A DNA stretch of 40,955 bases from NCBI RefSeq assembly GCF_000003605.2, contig NW_003109097.1, positions 82,385-123,339 on the forward strand, read 5' to 3'. This stretch comes from Saccoglossus kowalevskii. Its lineage: Eukaryota; Hemichordata; Enteropneusta; Harrimaniidae. Below, one piece after another: positions 1 to 13,220 of the stretch; position 1 is the stretch's first letter; every line of letters starts with the position of its first letter. The notes beneath the pieces were generated by a model, which saw only the letters and a program-made list of their open reading frames with translations, was not told the origin of the DNA and did not search any database. The position numbers and the translations under genes are program-made.

Positions 1-13
1 TTTTGTTTGTAAC

Positions 14-175
14 AAAATTTGTACCCCCCATCCCTAACCCTACCCTCCAGCACTCCCCATTTAATTGTACATGCCCCTCCTAAGGACATCTATAGTTATC
101 TAGTGGGGGCATATACAAATGAATTGGGTAACTGGGAGTGAGTGTTAGAGTTAGGGTTAGAGATGGGGGGTACAA
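14..175. repeat. Imperfect inverted repeat, MITE-like (family E)
   Basis: The left arm (about 18-90) and right arm (about 100-173) are reverse complements with mismatches. The outer ends read TTTGTACCCCCCAT on the left and ATGGGGGGTACAAAA on the right, followed inward by CTAACCCT / AGGGTTAG blocks. The short non-coding palindromic form fits a non-autonomous DNA transposon or foldback element. No clear target-site duplication was identified. The AACCCT blocks resemble telomere repeats but are too few and degenerate to be telomeric. Confidence 0.5.
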
Positions 176-421
176 AAGGAACTCTTGCCAAATTTGTGAC
201 GGGTATATCAGTATTTCCTATGACTGACTTCACCTTTTACAAATAACGTAATTGCTCTATTACTATTTTTTTTTGCCTTGTGTATTAAGTAGTCAGATTT
301 CATTCAAACTTGATTTCAAAATGCACTGTATTTGTTTGGTCTAGAATGTATACCATATTTGCTTTATTTGCAGTGCATTTGCATAAACGACAGATGTACA
401 TCCATAGACATAAAATTCTAA

Positions 422-646
422 TACTGTAGAATACTTTATTTTCGCTTGGAATTAATTTTCGCTGTTTTCACTGAAGGAATAATTCAGCGAAAATAAAATC
501 CAGCGGATATACCTCTTTTCCTATATTTTGCCTTCAACTCGTCAAAAAAGTGAAAATAAATTCCATACAAAACTTCCAAAAAGTTTTTTCAGCGAAAATT
601 AGTTCCAGCTAAAATTTTATAATTATAAAATTAGTATTTTATAGTA
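422..646. mobile_element. Palindromic MITE, family A copy 1
   Basis: The element starts TACTGTAGAATACTTTATTTT and ends in the mutated reverse complement (AGTATTTTATAGTA). Internal blocks such as TTTTCGCTG / CAGCGAAAA recur in both orientations. It has no coding capacity. The same sequence recurs at about 3530, 16449, 30619 and 31602, so it is a dispersed family. TA dinucleotides at both ends are consistent with TA target-site use as in Tc1/mariner-type elements. The transposase assignment is inference. Confidence 0.7.
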
Positions 647-1750
647 CCGGTAATGGAGTGTACATTTTCAAAAATATAAACATGCATAGCGCACTGACTC
701 ATTTCATTCTTTTTCCCATTGGAAACTTTTTTACATGGAAAATATTTTCATTGTAATTTGTTGACTGTGTGCATTTCTGGTTTACATGACCACATTAATC
801 TGTTGAAATTAAACACATCTGATTTTCAAGAAATCTCACCATATCTGTGGTTTTCACGGCCAGGCTATGTCTGATCAGACCCATCTTTGTAAAATCATCT
901 GAAAAAAAGTTAGTTACGTTGTAACAAGTTCTTTGTGTCGTTAGCGCATTCAGTACATACTGTCTGTGAATAAAATCATTCAGAATTTTATTATAGACTA
1001 CCTGTTTTTGTTCCTGACAAAGAATGCCATGGAACTTGTACAAACGTGTGATAATCACACGTTGATATTTTCAATGTATTCTGAGCGTGTTGCAATATAT
1101 TCTTAACTACCGGGTAATAATGAAATTGCTTCCTTATTTAGGCAGACAAGATGAGACATATTTTAAATAAAAGAATTCTTTATATTGTGAATATTTATCT
1201 CTGAAAGTTTTTCAATTGTCAGGTCTGCAAAAATGATTTTAAATTGAATTTTATTTTATTTTCTGGAATTCAAGCTAAAGCGTGTCAATTATCTTTCTTT
1301 TGGTTTGGTTTTCAATCAAAATTTTTTTCTGTATGATAGTGATTAAAATAAACTGAATTACATTTACTGATTGTGTCCTGTTATTTGACTGATGCTTCTG
1401 AACTTGCATCCTAAAGCGCCCTCTATGTCCCATGGTTCAATTTTCAACTCATAATCCTTTGAAAATCAAATATGGCAGAAATGCATTTCTATCCTATGTC
1501 ATACTTTACCCATAATCCTTTGCTTGAGAATCAAGATGCCTGACTACATAATACTGATATAAAGCTGAATATCTAGAGAATGAATAGTGATATAAAAAAA
1601 CTGTAAATTGCATTCTCCTACATTTGCTGAGCTTTTTCTTTAGGGGTCATTATGTTGTTTGGATTTGTGAGCGTGTCATTGTTTACAAACAAGCGTCTAC
1701 CAATAAGCCAATTCTTAGCGTGTGTTATAGTGGCTTTGGGACTTAATTCC

Positions 1751-1762
1751 CGCGCATGCGCA
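1751..1762. promoter_or_regulatory. NRF1-like palindromic motif
   Basis: CGCGCATGCGCA matches the consensus of the animal transcription factor NRF1 (YGCGCAYGCGCR). It stands out in an AT-rich background. No gene start is evident next to it, so regulatory activity is unproven and the motif could belong to a repeat. Confidence 0.3.
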
Positions 1763-2570
1763 GGTGACGACCCTCCTGCTTGAAACAGCTCAAATTTAGT
1801 ATTGCCACATTGTAACGTAATAAAACAAACGCTGTATTGGTGACTTTGCAGACAAGTATTCGTTAAGTGAATGTATTGCGCATGCGATCTAAATTATACA
1901 AGTGTGTATCGACATGGTCATACAATGCCAAAACGAAATGCATTAAAAAAACATGAATTATTTATGTTGTGCTTAAACGATTGAAAAGACTGGCCATTCT
2001 TGATCTCGTTACTAGCTTAAAGATTAATCAGAGACTTCTATATTAACAATATACCGATCTGTATAAGGTATTCGTGTACTGTACCCTGGGGTGACTGACA
2101 CACATTTTAACTGACTACGGAAATGTATACACACCATGTGTGACCCCCTGAACTAATCTAAGTAAGAAATCACGATATCCACCAGAAAATTAAATTATTG
2201 AACAGGTCAAACGAAAAATCCGTGTTAGCGAAGTCTGCAGTAATAGGTTGTGTAATTTCCATCGTATTACACATTTATAGTCACATTTGCCTAACTCCAC
2301 TAATAGGTTTGTATCTTCTGGGTGTTCATTGCTTTCACTGTGATATTGTATTATTTTCATGGTGAAACATACATTATTTGCCGCTTTGCTCAGTCTGGTA
2401 ATTTTTGCCTATTCCGTAAACAGAAGATGTTTACTATGCAATTTCTGTTCAAATGTTTGTATGATAATTTTGATATTGAAATAAAGCAACAATTACACGA
2501 ATATTTGTAATATAATTCACGCCATCTAACGACGTAGATGGATGAATTAATGTACCCTGGTATGTCCAAG

Positions 2571-2777
2571 CGTTTGGTTGTGTATTCGTGTTTGGCTGTG
2601 TATCCGTGTTTGGTTGTATATTCGCGTTTGGTTGTATATTCGTGTTCGGTTGTGCTGTGTATTCGTCTCAGACAAATAATAACAACTAATTAGTTGTCTG
2701 AGATATTCGTGTTTGATTGTTTATTCGTGTTTGGTTGTGTAATTTGTTTTGGTTGTTTGTTCGTGTTTGGTTGTATA
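2571..2777. repeat. Degenerate tandem repeat, about 18-bp unit
   Basis: The unit TTCGTGTTTGGTTGTGTA is repeated about ten times with substitutions. The array is interrupted once by a 38-bp inverted-repeat insertion at 2666-2703. It is non-coding, with no adjacent gene. Confidence 0.75.
2666..2703. repeat. 38-bp hairpin inside the 18-bp array
   Basis: Perfect 10-bp arms (TCTCAGACAA and TTGTCTGAGA) enclose an inner palindrome AACTAATTAGTT. It interrupts the tandem array between two normal repeat units. It could be a tiny foldback insertion or a local rearrangement. Confidence 0.6.
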
Positions 2778-3529
2778 AACATTGCTTTTTATTGACAGAT
2801 TACTACAATTCTATATAACTATATCAACGCAATGACGGTCATTGTGTCAACTACGCCACACGAACGTTTCCTATGGAAGAGGCGTATTACTTTCCCAATG
2901 AATAAAAAAAACTATGCAATATGGACGAAGACATATAATTTTTAGTATGGTTGTTTGATAATGTATGCTGATAAATACATTGGACTATGATTATCCCGAC
3001 CTGTTTTGAGGTACGCACAATAACAACTACTGCGCATGCGTATTAGTGGTTTCATCTAACAAATACTGTTATATGTTCAGTAAATTATAATCCGATTTGG
3101 TTTACAATATGGTGTATCTAGAGAAACTTGAACAATATATATATGTTTTCATCCATTTTGCATTTTGAATGGTGTGCACAATTTTGTAAGTCTGCGAAAT
3201 GTTGCTCACTAAGTCAGATAAGAAATATTTATCGTAAACGGTAAGCAAAATTTCTTCTTTAAAACAGGACTAAACGAACATTGCGACCGAAATAGTTCGT
3301 GGTACTGCTATGGGGGAGTCTTCGGCGTTATTTACAGTATACATTAATTTACATATATATTTAAAACTAAAAGTGTGTCAGTAAGTTTTTTTTTTATGTG
3401 GTATACATATACCACTATAAATTTAGTTTATCCTGCAAATGGTAAATTATTTTCATTATGCATTCTCAACAAAAGGTATAATTCAATGTATGTATGTATG
3501 AGCATGCACGCCCATCGCTTGTTCTGTGG

Positions 3530-3702
3530 CACTGTAAACTAATTTAAATTTCACTGGAATTAATAGTAATTTTCGCTGGAAAGACTTTTTGGTTGTTTCG
3601 TATGGAATTTATTCAATACTGATTTTTGACGAGTATACTTTAAATTATTGGAATTTATTTCACTGAATCATTCCTTCAGCGAAAATAATGTACTTTACAG
3701 TA
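3530..3702. mobile_element. Palindromic MITE, family A copy 2
   Basis: It starts with CACTGTAAACTAATTT and ends with TACTTTACAGTA. The interior shows the family blocks CTGGAATTAATAGTAATTTT, TTTTCGCTGG and TTCAGCGAAAATAA. The left end has lost the usual TA. It is non-coding and diverged from copy 1. Confidence 0.6.
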
Positions 3703-5540
3703 TTCATAATCAATATCGCAGTATTACTTTGCGATAAAACAAATGTATCTCATGAAAATTTTGTCTGTTTAGATATAATACGATACATTACGATAAGACA
3801 AATGTATATAGATATTCTAGTTGCTTTGGTGTGAATGTTGTCAAATGATACTACTATTGTGCCAGAACTTAAACCTATTCCGATCTGGTCGATTTTTGTG
3901 ACGAATGAGTAGGCCTTTAGTTTTGACTGTTAAGTCGGAGCTTGCTTCAAGTAAGTTGTGCCCTCTAACGACTAGATATTTATGTGACGTAAATAGGGTG
4001 AGAGTGACTGCTCAAATCGTGGCTGCCACTGTTCGACATAAAAAAATAACTTTTTGGAGAGATCGAATATATTCTAAATGCCGAGCGACACAATTATAGT
4101 ACTGCACGACACTGCCTTCAACAATCTACGTAATTTTGACGTCATAGAAGAACACAGTAACTAGAGGGCGTTTACTGTACTCTTGCACTTTGTAGTTTTC
4201 ATGTACATCTATCCAATGAAGCCGTGTGGAGCGAAACGTAGTGAACAAAAAAAATGTATCTCATTTGTTGAACAACCAGAAGCACTATCCGTGTAATTTT
4301 TTTGTCAGAACCGAAATGTTTTGTTAGCCTGCGCCATGTGAACAATGATGGCAATATGACCCGTGTTTTCATTTTCGTGCACGCCGTTCTAGTTTATTTT
4401 ACTCTAATATGCCATGCTTCTGACCCCCCCCCTCCCCCCAAAATAACAATTATTGGCTTTTTATTTGTCATATTTGAAAATTAGGTTCGTTCTGTACATC
4501 GTGTGACCTTTCGTGATGCATGTACATCGCCTCCATCATATCTGTGTATACCCGATGGCCACTGCTACTCTTACCGAGTAGCCACACTAGCTGCATGTAG
4601 ACGTCAGATAAATCAAACGGGAAATAATCCCGCTGTGGTGAATACAGTGTAATTTACATTCAAATGTGGGCACATGCCCCCGGTGTAATGGGGGTAATGA
4701 GAGCAATCAGTAATAAAATACAAAAGATGAGCACTGAATGAGCAGATTGACTATATGAATGAAGAATATTATGAATAATTGGTAGTATTCAGTATTTAGG
4801 ATTTCTTTATAGCTTTGTACTTGTTTTTGAAGTCGAGTAATATTTTCTGTACGGTTCGACGCTGAAATCAGTAGGGATTGTATTTGTATTTGTCTTTTGT
4901 ATTGAGTTCCGATGCGAAAATGAAGAGGAATTCACAATATATATATGCTGTGTGTTTTTTATCACGGGACCACCTCTTTTACTAAAATATGGGTCATTTT
5001 CTGATATTGAGGGTCCGGGGAGCAGAGTATAGAGTTAACACAATCCGTCAGTGTTAATAAAGCGGCCATGTTAACTGTACTAATGGATTTATTTATTCCG
5101 GTCTCAGACCGTGACTAATGTTATTATAATTATATGCAAATTAGCATGTCGTGAAATGTAAACAAGTTAGAGAGGAGAAGTGGTAATGAAACTCAGCAAA
5201 TTATTTGTTTCTTGATTTTGAGCTGCATTTTTTTCCAGAACGATGTTGCTTTTTCGGTAATTTTTCCTGTATATTCTTTACCTGTGCCACGGTTAGTAAC
5301 CGTGCCTGTTCACATATTCTTTTTTTAAAATCTGCTCTACTGAGTCATTGGTGGACGGTATTTTACGTACTATCAATCTGTGTATGTTGTGTGTGTGTGA
5401 TTAACCAGGGCAATGCGTAGTGACCCAATCTATGTAATACTTCGTATGACTCTGATTTTCGCTGATACAAATGTAAAAACTTGAATATAATATTTCGTGC
5501 AATAACTTTTTTATCACTACTTGTGATTCCGACGATTTGG

Positions 5541-5837
5541 GTTAAAGGGTGGTAGTCGTCGCGCTGCGCATGTGCGACAGTTGTGTTGATAAACATTGAT
5601 TTTCCCACAATTCAATGCGCTCTTCTAATGGAATTCACAAGTATGAGGTTTGCCTGAGCGCGATTTGCACTAATTACCGCCGGCGACTCTTTCGATACCT
5701 TCCAATCACCTAAAAATTACCTAATTAAAGCTTGGTAACATCTCAGTTCGTACTCGTTGATCTGCCCAACAGTCAAAGTCGCCATCTTTGTTTATATGAG
5801 ACCCATATGTCTTGCGCACGCGTGGCGCGACGACTAC
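5541..5837. repeat. GC-rich dispersed repeat, inverted pair
   Basis: GTTAAAGGGTGGTAGTCGTC plus GCGCTGCGCATG at 5541-5572 is matched in inverted orientation by GGCGCGACGACTAC at 5824-5837. A third copy in direct orientation is at 10653-10680, and the first 12 bases recur near 9794. The pair may bound a roughly 300-bp foldback element, or may be independent insertions. The high CpG content contrasts with the surroundings. Confidence 0.5.
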
Positions 5838-7329
5838 TGAAGCTGAAGCTGAAGAAAATGCGAGCACATTTTGGCTTCTTCACATTGCGTACAATGAATA
5901 ACAAGACGACGAAGATGTCTGACAGCCAACAGCAGTGAACGTAGTAGGGAATTATGTTGATCTTTTTGCATTGATTTTCGGATGAAATACCTAACAGTCG
6001 AACCAATCAGAGAGCAGCTTGTTTGTTTACAGAATTGTTCGTCGTATCAAAATCCGCCTTGTATAGACGCTTCGACTCAGCTGTAATGCTAAGTTTGTTC
6101 GAGGGATGAACCAATCATACTCGTTTCATGAAAAATTATCGATTTTTGACACAAAATCTTCAACTTTGGTGAAATCGGTCGGTGGTCGTACTTTTTTTTT
6201 TTATCTCGGTTTGTTGGCGCGAAGTGTTGTTAAAAGCATAATGAGTATCACGTCTCAGAGCATGTATATGTTGCATGCTGCACTGTTAGTTGTCAAACAT
6301 TTCCGGTTACCCTACCTACTCATTGTGGGAAGGCGGTTCGAAAATTTTATTTCATGTAAATGAGATCAAAATGATTTATTCCTATGCAAATTAGCTATGG
6401 TCATTCCACTAATGTTGTATTGTTCGATTTCATGAACTTGTATCATAGACCTTAGAAAGATCTATGCTTCTATACAGGGAATGTGTAGGACTTGGTTGTT
6501 TATTGTGAAAACTAACTTATAGATGTAATTGTTTGCATCGATAGTAAAAGCATGATTACATTCCCACAAAAACCGAAATCCACCAACTTCTCAGTATTTT
6601 TAGACCGTTACCGTGGAAACACTAAATCTGTTTTATTTTGTCTGAGGATCTTGGCGTGAAACTCATTGATTCCGGCAAATTATTTTTCTAGTACATGTTC
6701 GCTATAAATTTCTCGGATAAATTTAGTAATGGCGGCAATTTGTAAACTACATAACATTATTACTATATTGGTTTCTATAATAATACAATTTCCACCCTAT
6801 TAGTATTTTTAGCGACGACGGATTTTTGTGACATCACAATGACGAAACGAGTACAGACCAATGGATATCGATAACTAGAATGGCCTACCTATTAAATACG
6901 AAATATTACATTTGCGTGACAGAAGTGTTTATGGACGCCATGTTGCAATAAACATCAAGGCATCTGCAAACAGACTTACACATACATGACATCGCATATT
7001 ATTTATTTGCTTTACACAATTTGCGGATGTCGGGACTATTTTAGTGATTAAAATATTAATAATAATAATACGAACTTGGGCAATACTATCACGTGACATT
7101 AACACCTGTGAATACAAATTTATTTCTTTTATCAAAAATCCCAATTCGGGAAAGACAGATAGAAAACTGGAATACACGAGTAATATATCTCACTTCTCGT
7201 TCGCAATCTAATTCGCAATTTGATCTCAGCATCTTTTCCGGCCATCTCGTATGTCCCGATTATTTTCACAAAAGTCTTTCATTTGATAATAGGTCAACCT
7301 TTTGTCGGCCCTCGCAGACAAATCACTCG

Positions 7330-7884
7330 CTACCATACATCATTCATGTTTAACCCTTTCAATAGGAGCGGAACACGTGACACCGTGTGTGGAGAGTTAT
7401 ATTGGTGATTATGGAAAACTGGGCCGTGGTTACGCGCTCTGCCTCGTTTTGCTTCAACCGGCACGTGATCAGAAGTGTAAGTGTTTATTGGCCGCCTGTT
7501 TTTCAATTTAGATTGGTGCTTTCGGACGTTAATTTGTTCATTTGCACCTTTTCTCGAGTATATTTGTTGACCAGGGCTGAGAAGGTGAAAGGCGTTCCGG
7601 CGATAATGATCATCGATTCTGTCGTTTTGAAAGTATCCGTCGCGACCTAAATCGAGCAGAGACGCGGCGTTTAAATCAGTCTCCGTCCAACCATGTTCTT
7701 CGTCTCCGAGTCTGTCAATCACTGTATTATACGGGGATGCAGATGTCCGCCAGTTCCTTCCATCGCCATCACTGTAACTGTTGCCAAACGTTTCCACCTT
7801 CAAAAAGGATCGGCAGGTTACATTCATACACATACACAGGATCATCCACAGTACTATGCATCTGAAAGATAGAATAGAATTCAT
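7330..7884 (-). CDS. Possible secreted protein or peptide precursor, uncharacterised
   Basis: This is an uninterrupted 184-codon frame read from the ATG at 7884-7882. Residues 1 to about 26 form a plausible signal peptide: MNSILSFRC followed by the hydrophobic IVLWMILCMCM and a cleavage-like NVTC. The rest is hydrophilic and charged, with candidate proprotein-cleavage sites near the C-terminal half (NRR, EAKRGRAR) and no cysteines after the signal region. That composition suggests a peptide precursor or a growth-factor pro-region. A TATA-like stretch lies at about 8048-8060 on the same strand. A possible splice acceptor (CTTTCAG) lies just inside the start, and GT donors occur near the 3' end, so the true gene may be spliced and longer. 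I recognise no family. It is the longest low-repeat frame in the left half, but it could be chance. Confidence 0.35.
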   Translation of the reverse strand: MNSILSFRCIVLWMILCMCMNVTCRSFLKVETFGNSYSDGDGRNWRTSASPYNTVIDRLGDEEHGWTETDLNAASLLDLGRDGYFQNDRIDDHYRRNAFHLLSPGQQIYSRKGANEQINVRKHQSKLKNRRPINTYTSDHVPVEAKRGRARNHGPVFHNHQYNSPHTVSRVPLLLKGLNMNDVW

Positions 7885-10652
7885 GTAAGTCGCGCCCCCT
7901 AGTGACAAAGTGCTTTTGTGATGTAAACCGCAACAGTTTTGTTGTTATCAGAGTTTTTTTTTTAGCTCCAATACAATGTAACCATACATTAACAACTAAA
8001 ACGTTGCTTGAAAACAGAAGAAGTTTATAGTTGATCTTAGCACAAGATTATATAAAAAAAGTTCTATTTCCGTCCCACAGTCCCTTGCAAAATCTAATAG
8101 GGTAGAAATGACGTCATTTGTTTTACCTCAGATTATAACGATGCTATTGTTATCTGAGGTGTTACATTTCTGTCAACCAGCTTGCAAATGTGTGATGAGG
8201 CCAGCCGAAATTAAATCTGTTTCGTCAGTTTCAGGGGCAGCGCTTCGCTGTTTCCCGGCATCCCGGTGCACCATAACACTTGAGGCGAGAACCAGCCAAA
8301 TAAAAAAGCCGCGCTTGAAAAAGAACAAAAGACAGATGTTCCTGCGGTTGGTGGCGCGATTCCTTATTCACGCATGCGCATATTGAGTTTATTGATATAA
8401 AAAAAGAATTACCGCATCGTTTTTTTTCTATAAACTTTGGACCAGAAACAAACCCTTGTTTTGCCCGCGCATATGTAGCTCACTGACCAAAACTAGCTTG
8501 CGATATACTGTAACAGCAGCGAAAAACACCATTATTTTATCTTCGGGTGCGAACGACCCCCTACTTCCACATAAGGTTGGTAAGGGTGTGAAGCCCACCT
8601 CTCGTAAACCATACTCACTTCTAAACATTTTTTTTTTCTATTTATATACCCACTTCTAAACACAAGTGTTTTCAGCGAAAAAAACAACAACACGCAGCTT
8701 ACAACTTTCGCAACCAATGTATTTATTCAGCCCTTTCCGGTATTTGGCTTTGAATATAAGGACTTGTGAACAGGTAAATAAATGCTACACACTTCTAAAC
8801 AAAATAACGTGAAATGACACCCCAGTCGGGCGGCACATACCCGTATTGCACTTCTATGCAAGTAGCCCCCCCCCCCCGGGCGAACGACCAGTTCCAGCCA
8901 ACCAATCACTACACACGCGCGCAAAACGGAAGTGCGTGTACTAATATTCGTGGGTGGCACAAAAACATAAATGGCTCCTTTGATAATGACTTACAAGAGT
9001 AATCTTGGATTCCAGATTAATCTTGACAGATTACGCCGTATGTTTGACTCGATGAAATGTCAGCAAACAGTCACGGCACTAATGGTTTTACCAGGCATAA
9101 AAGATTCTACCGGGAGAAGTATTATTCACTCAGCAGGTATTGTGCCGACAGTGAATAGGCGTACCGAGGTATGAATACGTACAGATAGTTGCTAAGTAAT
9201 TAGGAATGCGAAGAACGGAATCGACGATGTCACCCTCCCACTGACGATAGTTACTACTATTGCCGGTTTATATTCTGTGGCATCGATTTGATGAGCCGAA
9301 GTCATGGAATCTATTACAAAGAGGATAATTTCTAGCGATCGAAAGTGAAGTACTTTTGTACGATCAGTTAGCGCTATGAATGACACGTGTTTAATATTGC
9401 GATGGACGACTGATATCTGGGAATTGAATCGAAATTTAATTTGGCAGGAATATTCTTTTTGATGCATTTGATTGTTTGAGATGTCGGCGATGAGGTGTAT
9501 ATTTTTCGTTATTTTGACAAACAATTACAAGTTTTAAAGTGTTTTAATCTTTAGTAGAATTTGTAATTAAGCCCAACCTGTGCTGCATTTAATTACATAC
9601 ATCGCGTCTACCCATCGTGTATATATTCAGATAAGAACACGTGATAGAACATCAATTCAATGAAGTAGGTTTCTTAGCCATTACAAGACGCGTGACCCGA
9701 ACCGTTCCGACAGAACCCGACACCACACGACACAACCAGATATGACTTTTACTAATATACATAGAGACAAACTATGAAATGTATAGTTACTGAGAGTTAA
9801 AGGGTGGATACGAGGACGCAAACGTAAACGTAGTAAACGTCCGAAGCCTGTATGGGGGGGGGGGGTGTTGGTAGGCAAGGGTTATTTCGTTCAATGTAAT
9901 TGCAATATTTTTTGTTCGTACAACGTAAAATGAAAAAATAAATTCCGTAATTCTGTAATCACAGGCTAGACGTACAACGTAATCAATCAAATATTTGTTC
10001 GTACACTGTAAAAATGTGTCATTTTTCTCGGTACGTACAAGAATTTACATCCAAATAAAAAAAGTCGTTGAAAGAATATTCCAGGGAAATTACATTTTCG
10101 AAACTGTAAAACGACTAGATGACACAATTCACTGCAAAATTAAATTTCACTGTAAACTGTAAAAACGTCTTTTTTTCCCTGTAAATGTAAAAAGCACTTT
10201 TTATTTCCCCGGCCGTAAAACTGTGCCAGCTACTCATTGCCCCCCCCCCCTCTGTATGGTTACTAGAACCACACACGGTTACTAAAAAGATCATTTTTAG
10301 TAACAGTGCTAGAAACGTGTTGAGTCTGAGTGCCGTACTTAACTACTGCGAATTTGACTTTGGTGGTTTTCTGTAGCCCCACCCAGTGTGCCGTGCTACG
10401 TAACTTCTTTTTTGTTTAGGACAATGACCCGTAGAAATCGCACCTGATTCATGGACGTATCACAGTGAACCACGTGCTACATTCACCTACACATTGAGTA
10501 TCATTTGTTTTGCACATTAAATTTTCAATGCCGGTGATTCCCTCGCATATAATTATATTTGAACTAGGTCTTAGAAATAAACATGGTGACATATCGTGTT
10601 GATCAAACTAACCATGTAACTAAAAAGGCTCGAAATATTTTCTACTTCTCAT

Positions 10653-10680
10653 GTTAAAGGGCGGTAGTCGTCGCGCCGCG
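10653..10680 (+). repeat. GC-rich dispersed repeat copy
   Basis: The sequence matches 5541-5568 with a few substitutions: GTTAAAGGGCGGTAGTCGTC followed by GCGCCGCG. Downstream, ATATGGGACTCATAG resembles the inverted copy's flank near 5800, so the repeat extends further than the core. Confidence 0.5.
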
Positions 10681-13219
10681 TCCTGTTCGATATGGGACTC
10701 ATAGCGACGTATACAACGCGTGTAAAATACATGGTTTATTTACATGAAATTCGAAGACGCGCTGCGCTACGAACACCGCGCTTTAAACGCAGCAAAACGT
10801 GGTCTGTTAATGAATTGATAAACTTCTATGGCTTAAACTTACTGCTGGCGCAATATTTCTGAAAACTTCTAGACAGCTAAATGTCTCGCTAGTTTGCATC
10901 CAGCCACTTCGCTGAATGCTTAGGTCACGCGTGAGTTCAACATACTTACAACAGATAGACCGAGACCACAGCAGGTGAATCATTGCATCTTTCTCTATAC
11001 CACTCACCGTGAATTCCATTTTTGTGGCGAAATGGGCAAAACTTGAACGACATAAATATATATTCATATTTTTTAAATTTTATATTTTTTTAAAAACATA
11101 TATGGACGCTGAATTACAACAGACAAAGATAGAATGTGTACATTGACTAAACGTACCCCTATGTTCGAATGTTATATTCTCATAGAGATTTATGAATTGT
11201 TCATGTGATTTTTGTTTTCACTTATGATTACTGAAACCACATAAAAACAAATGAGATTGGCGACAAATGCCCAGAATGCCCAGGCCCGTTAATTTAAAAA
11301 AGGGGGGATACAATTACCAAAGCTATCATTCAAACGACTGTGTGCCATTTTCTTTAAACTGGGTTTCTGTACAATATATTGTACTTCACCACAGTACATG
11401 AACGGACGTTTCGGCCGCTATTTTTTCTGGCGTTAGTGAATATGTTTTTAAAAACTGTTTAAGTGACAGGGCCAGAGCCAAATCTTAGCTGAACTGCTTG
11501 TTTAAACATAACCATATGAACATGATACATAGGTATCGATACTAAAATAATATTTCATGCAAGTAGTGGCCATTTTCAGAGCGTGATCTATAACTTATAT
11601 TGACGTTAAATGCAATCGACGTCTTCTATTTTCCAATCTTTTTTATGTTGACCGAATATTAATATTAATATAAGCATATGCAGCTTAAATTGGTGCCTTA
11701 CCGTTTTTTTTTTTCATGTATCATGCAGATTAATCTTAATATTAATTTTGTATTCTAAGAATGAATACAAAAAAGTGGTTAGTCAAATGTACGTATGAGA
11801 CATGCGCAAATTTCCTCGATCGGAAGACGAAACAAGTGCGCCCGAAGCGTCCGGCTTTCTTTTTCAACATATCACAAAGAGCTACTTCTAGTGTACGTTT
11901 AAAATGACAAATTAAACTTCCGCCGAACATTTAACCGAAAGTGACATAGAATTGACATTGCGTTATTATTTCTTGTGACACAAAGTTTGATACAATAACA
12001 ACTTGAAGACCGATACGACGATGTTTGTTTGTTTGTTTGTTTATTTATGTATTTGTATTGGGAAAGTGACGATACTAAACTAAGGGCTATTAGAACAAAA
12101 TTGGAGTAAGGGTCGACAGAAATTCTGGGTGTGATTGCAAAAAATACATAGGAAAAAATCATGGTAACAATCCGTCATGACTCACTAACAGAAAAAAAAA
12201 ATCTGCACTCAATCTAAATTTTGTGGAAAATATATTTCACACGGTGGAACAAATATTGCTCACAATTTTTTCTACCATCGCCCACTCGGAGTTTTTAATG
12301 GTCCTCCCCTAATCGTCAAAAATTCTCAAAGATACCGTTATGACCAAATAAACATTTACGAAATCTGCTAGCGAGCCTGAGAAAGATTCACCCTTCGGCA
12401 TGGTTCAATACGATCAGCTCTGATGCGTTATCTGATAAATGAACGAAGCTAATATATAGTATATTTTCTTACCGTGTGCCGCTCATTTCTGCCTTACTTC
12501 CCGATGCAGTTTGTGCAATGCTTTAGCTGTCGATGAATATAAATCATGTCACGTACGTGACGTCACAATAGAAAGCAACGAATCAGATTGCTTGAACCCC
12601 CGCTTCTGATCACGTGCCTTCGTGCGCGAGAAACAATTCAATAGCAGACGACAACACGTTTGAACTTTAATGTATGACATGTTTAGGATTGTATGTTCAC
12701 GTAATGTACTGCACGAATCTACGTTTAAAATAAAATTTATTGGCGTGAGTTTTGTCAAAAAATAATTGTTTATAATTCATACTATAACCTTGTACATTTT
12801 CAAATGATCGCATACGTACTGTGTACTGCACATTATAGCATTTGCCAATATTATTTTTTTCCGCATTCGGGCTAATCGTTTATCCAACAAAACGGTGGTC
12901 TACTTTTTTTTAGTTTTCCCCCAACTTAACGCTTATGACTGAAACTAATCCTGAAATATCAACAAACATCTTCTTCAATAATGGCGATATATCGCTATAT
13001 CAGATGGAGAAATTAACAGGAAAACCTCTCATCGATACATTAATCCTGAGCCGAATGTGAATGTATGTCACAAATCAACTTGAATTCAATTCTGCATTTC
13101 ATAAACAGCTATCCACAACAATACCATAGTAGATCGTTGGTACGTCATTGTGACGACGGTAAAGCTAAATATAATTACATCAGAAATGAAATAGTTACTA
13201 TTTCCAACAGCAATACAAG

Positions 13220-13220
<1 letters not shown>

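Larger units (their letters stand above)
1..7329. other. Intergenic stretch, no supported gene
   Basis: I see no convincing coding exon here. Reading frames are short, of low complexity and lack splice context or recognisable domains. The stretch holds an imperfect inverted repeat at the left edge, two family A palindromic elements, an 18-bp tandem array, a GC-rich inverted repeat pair near 5541-5837, poly-C runs (for example about 4425-4439), and three copies of the 10-mer TGCGCATGCG counting both strands. Confidence 0.6.

Noticed and set aside
1-180. Telomeric repeat (AACCCT/AGGGTTA blocks)
   Set aside because: There are only one or two units per arm, within an inverted repeat, with no tandem run.
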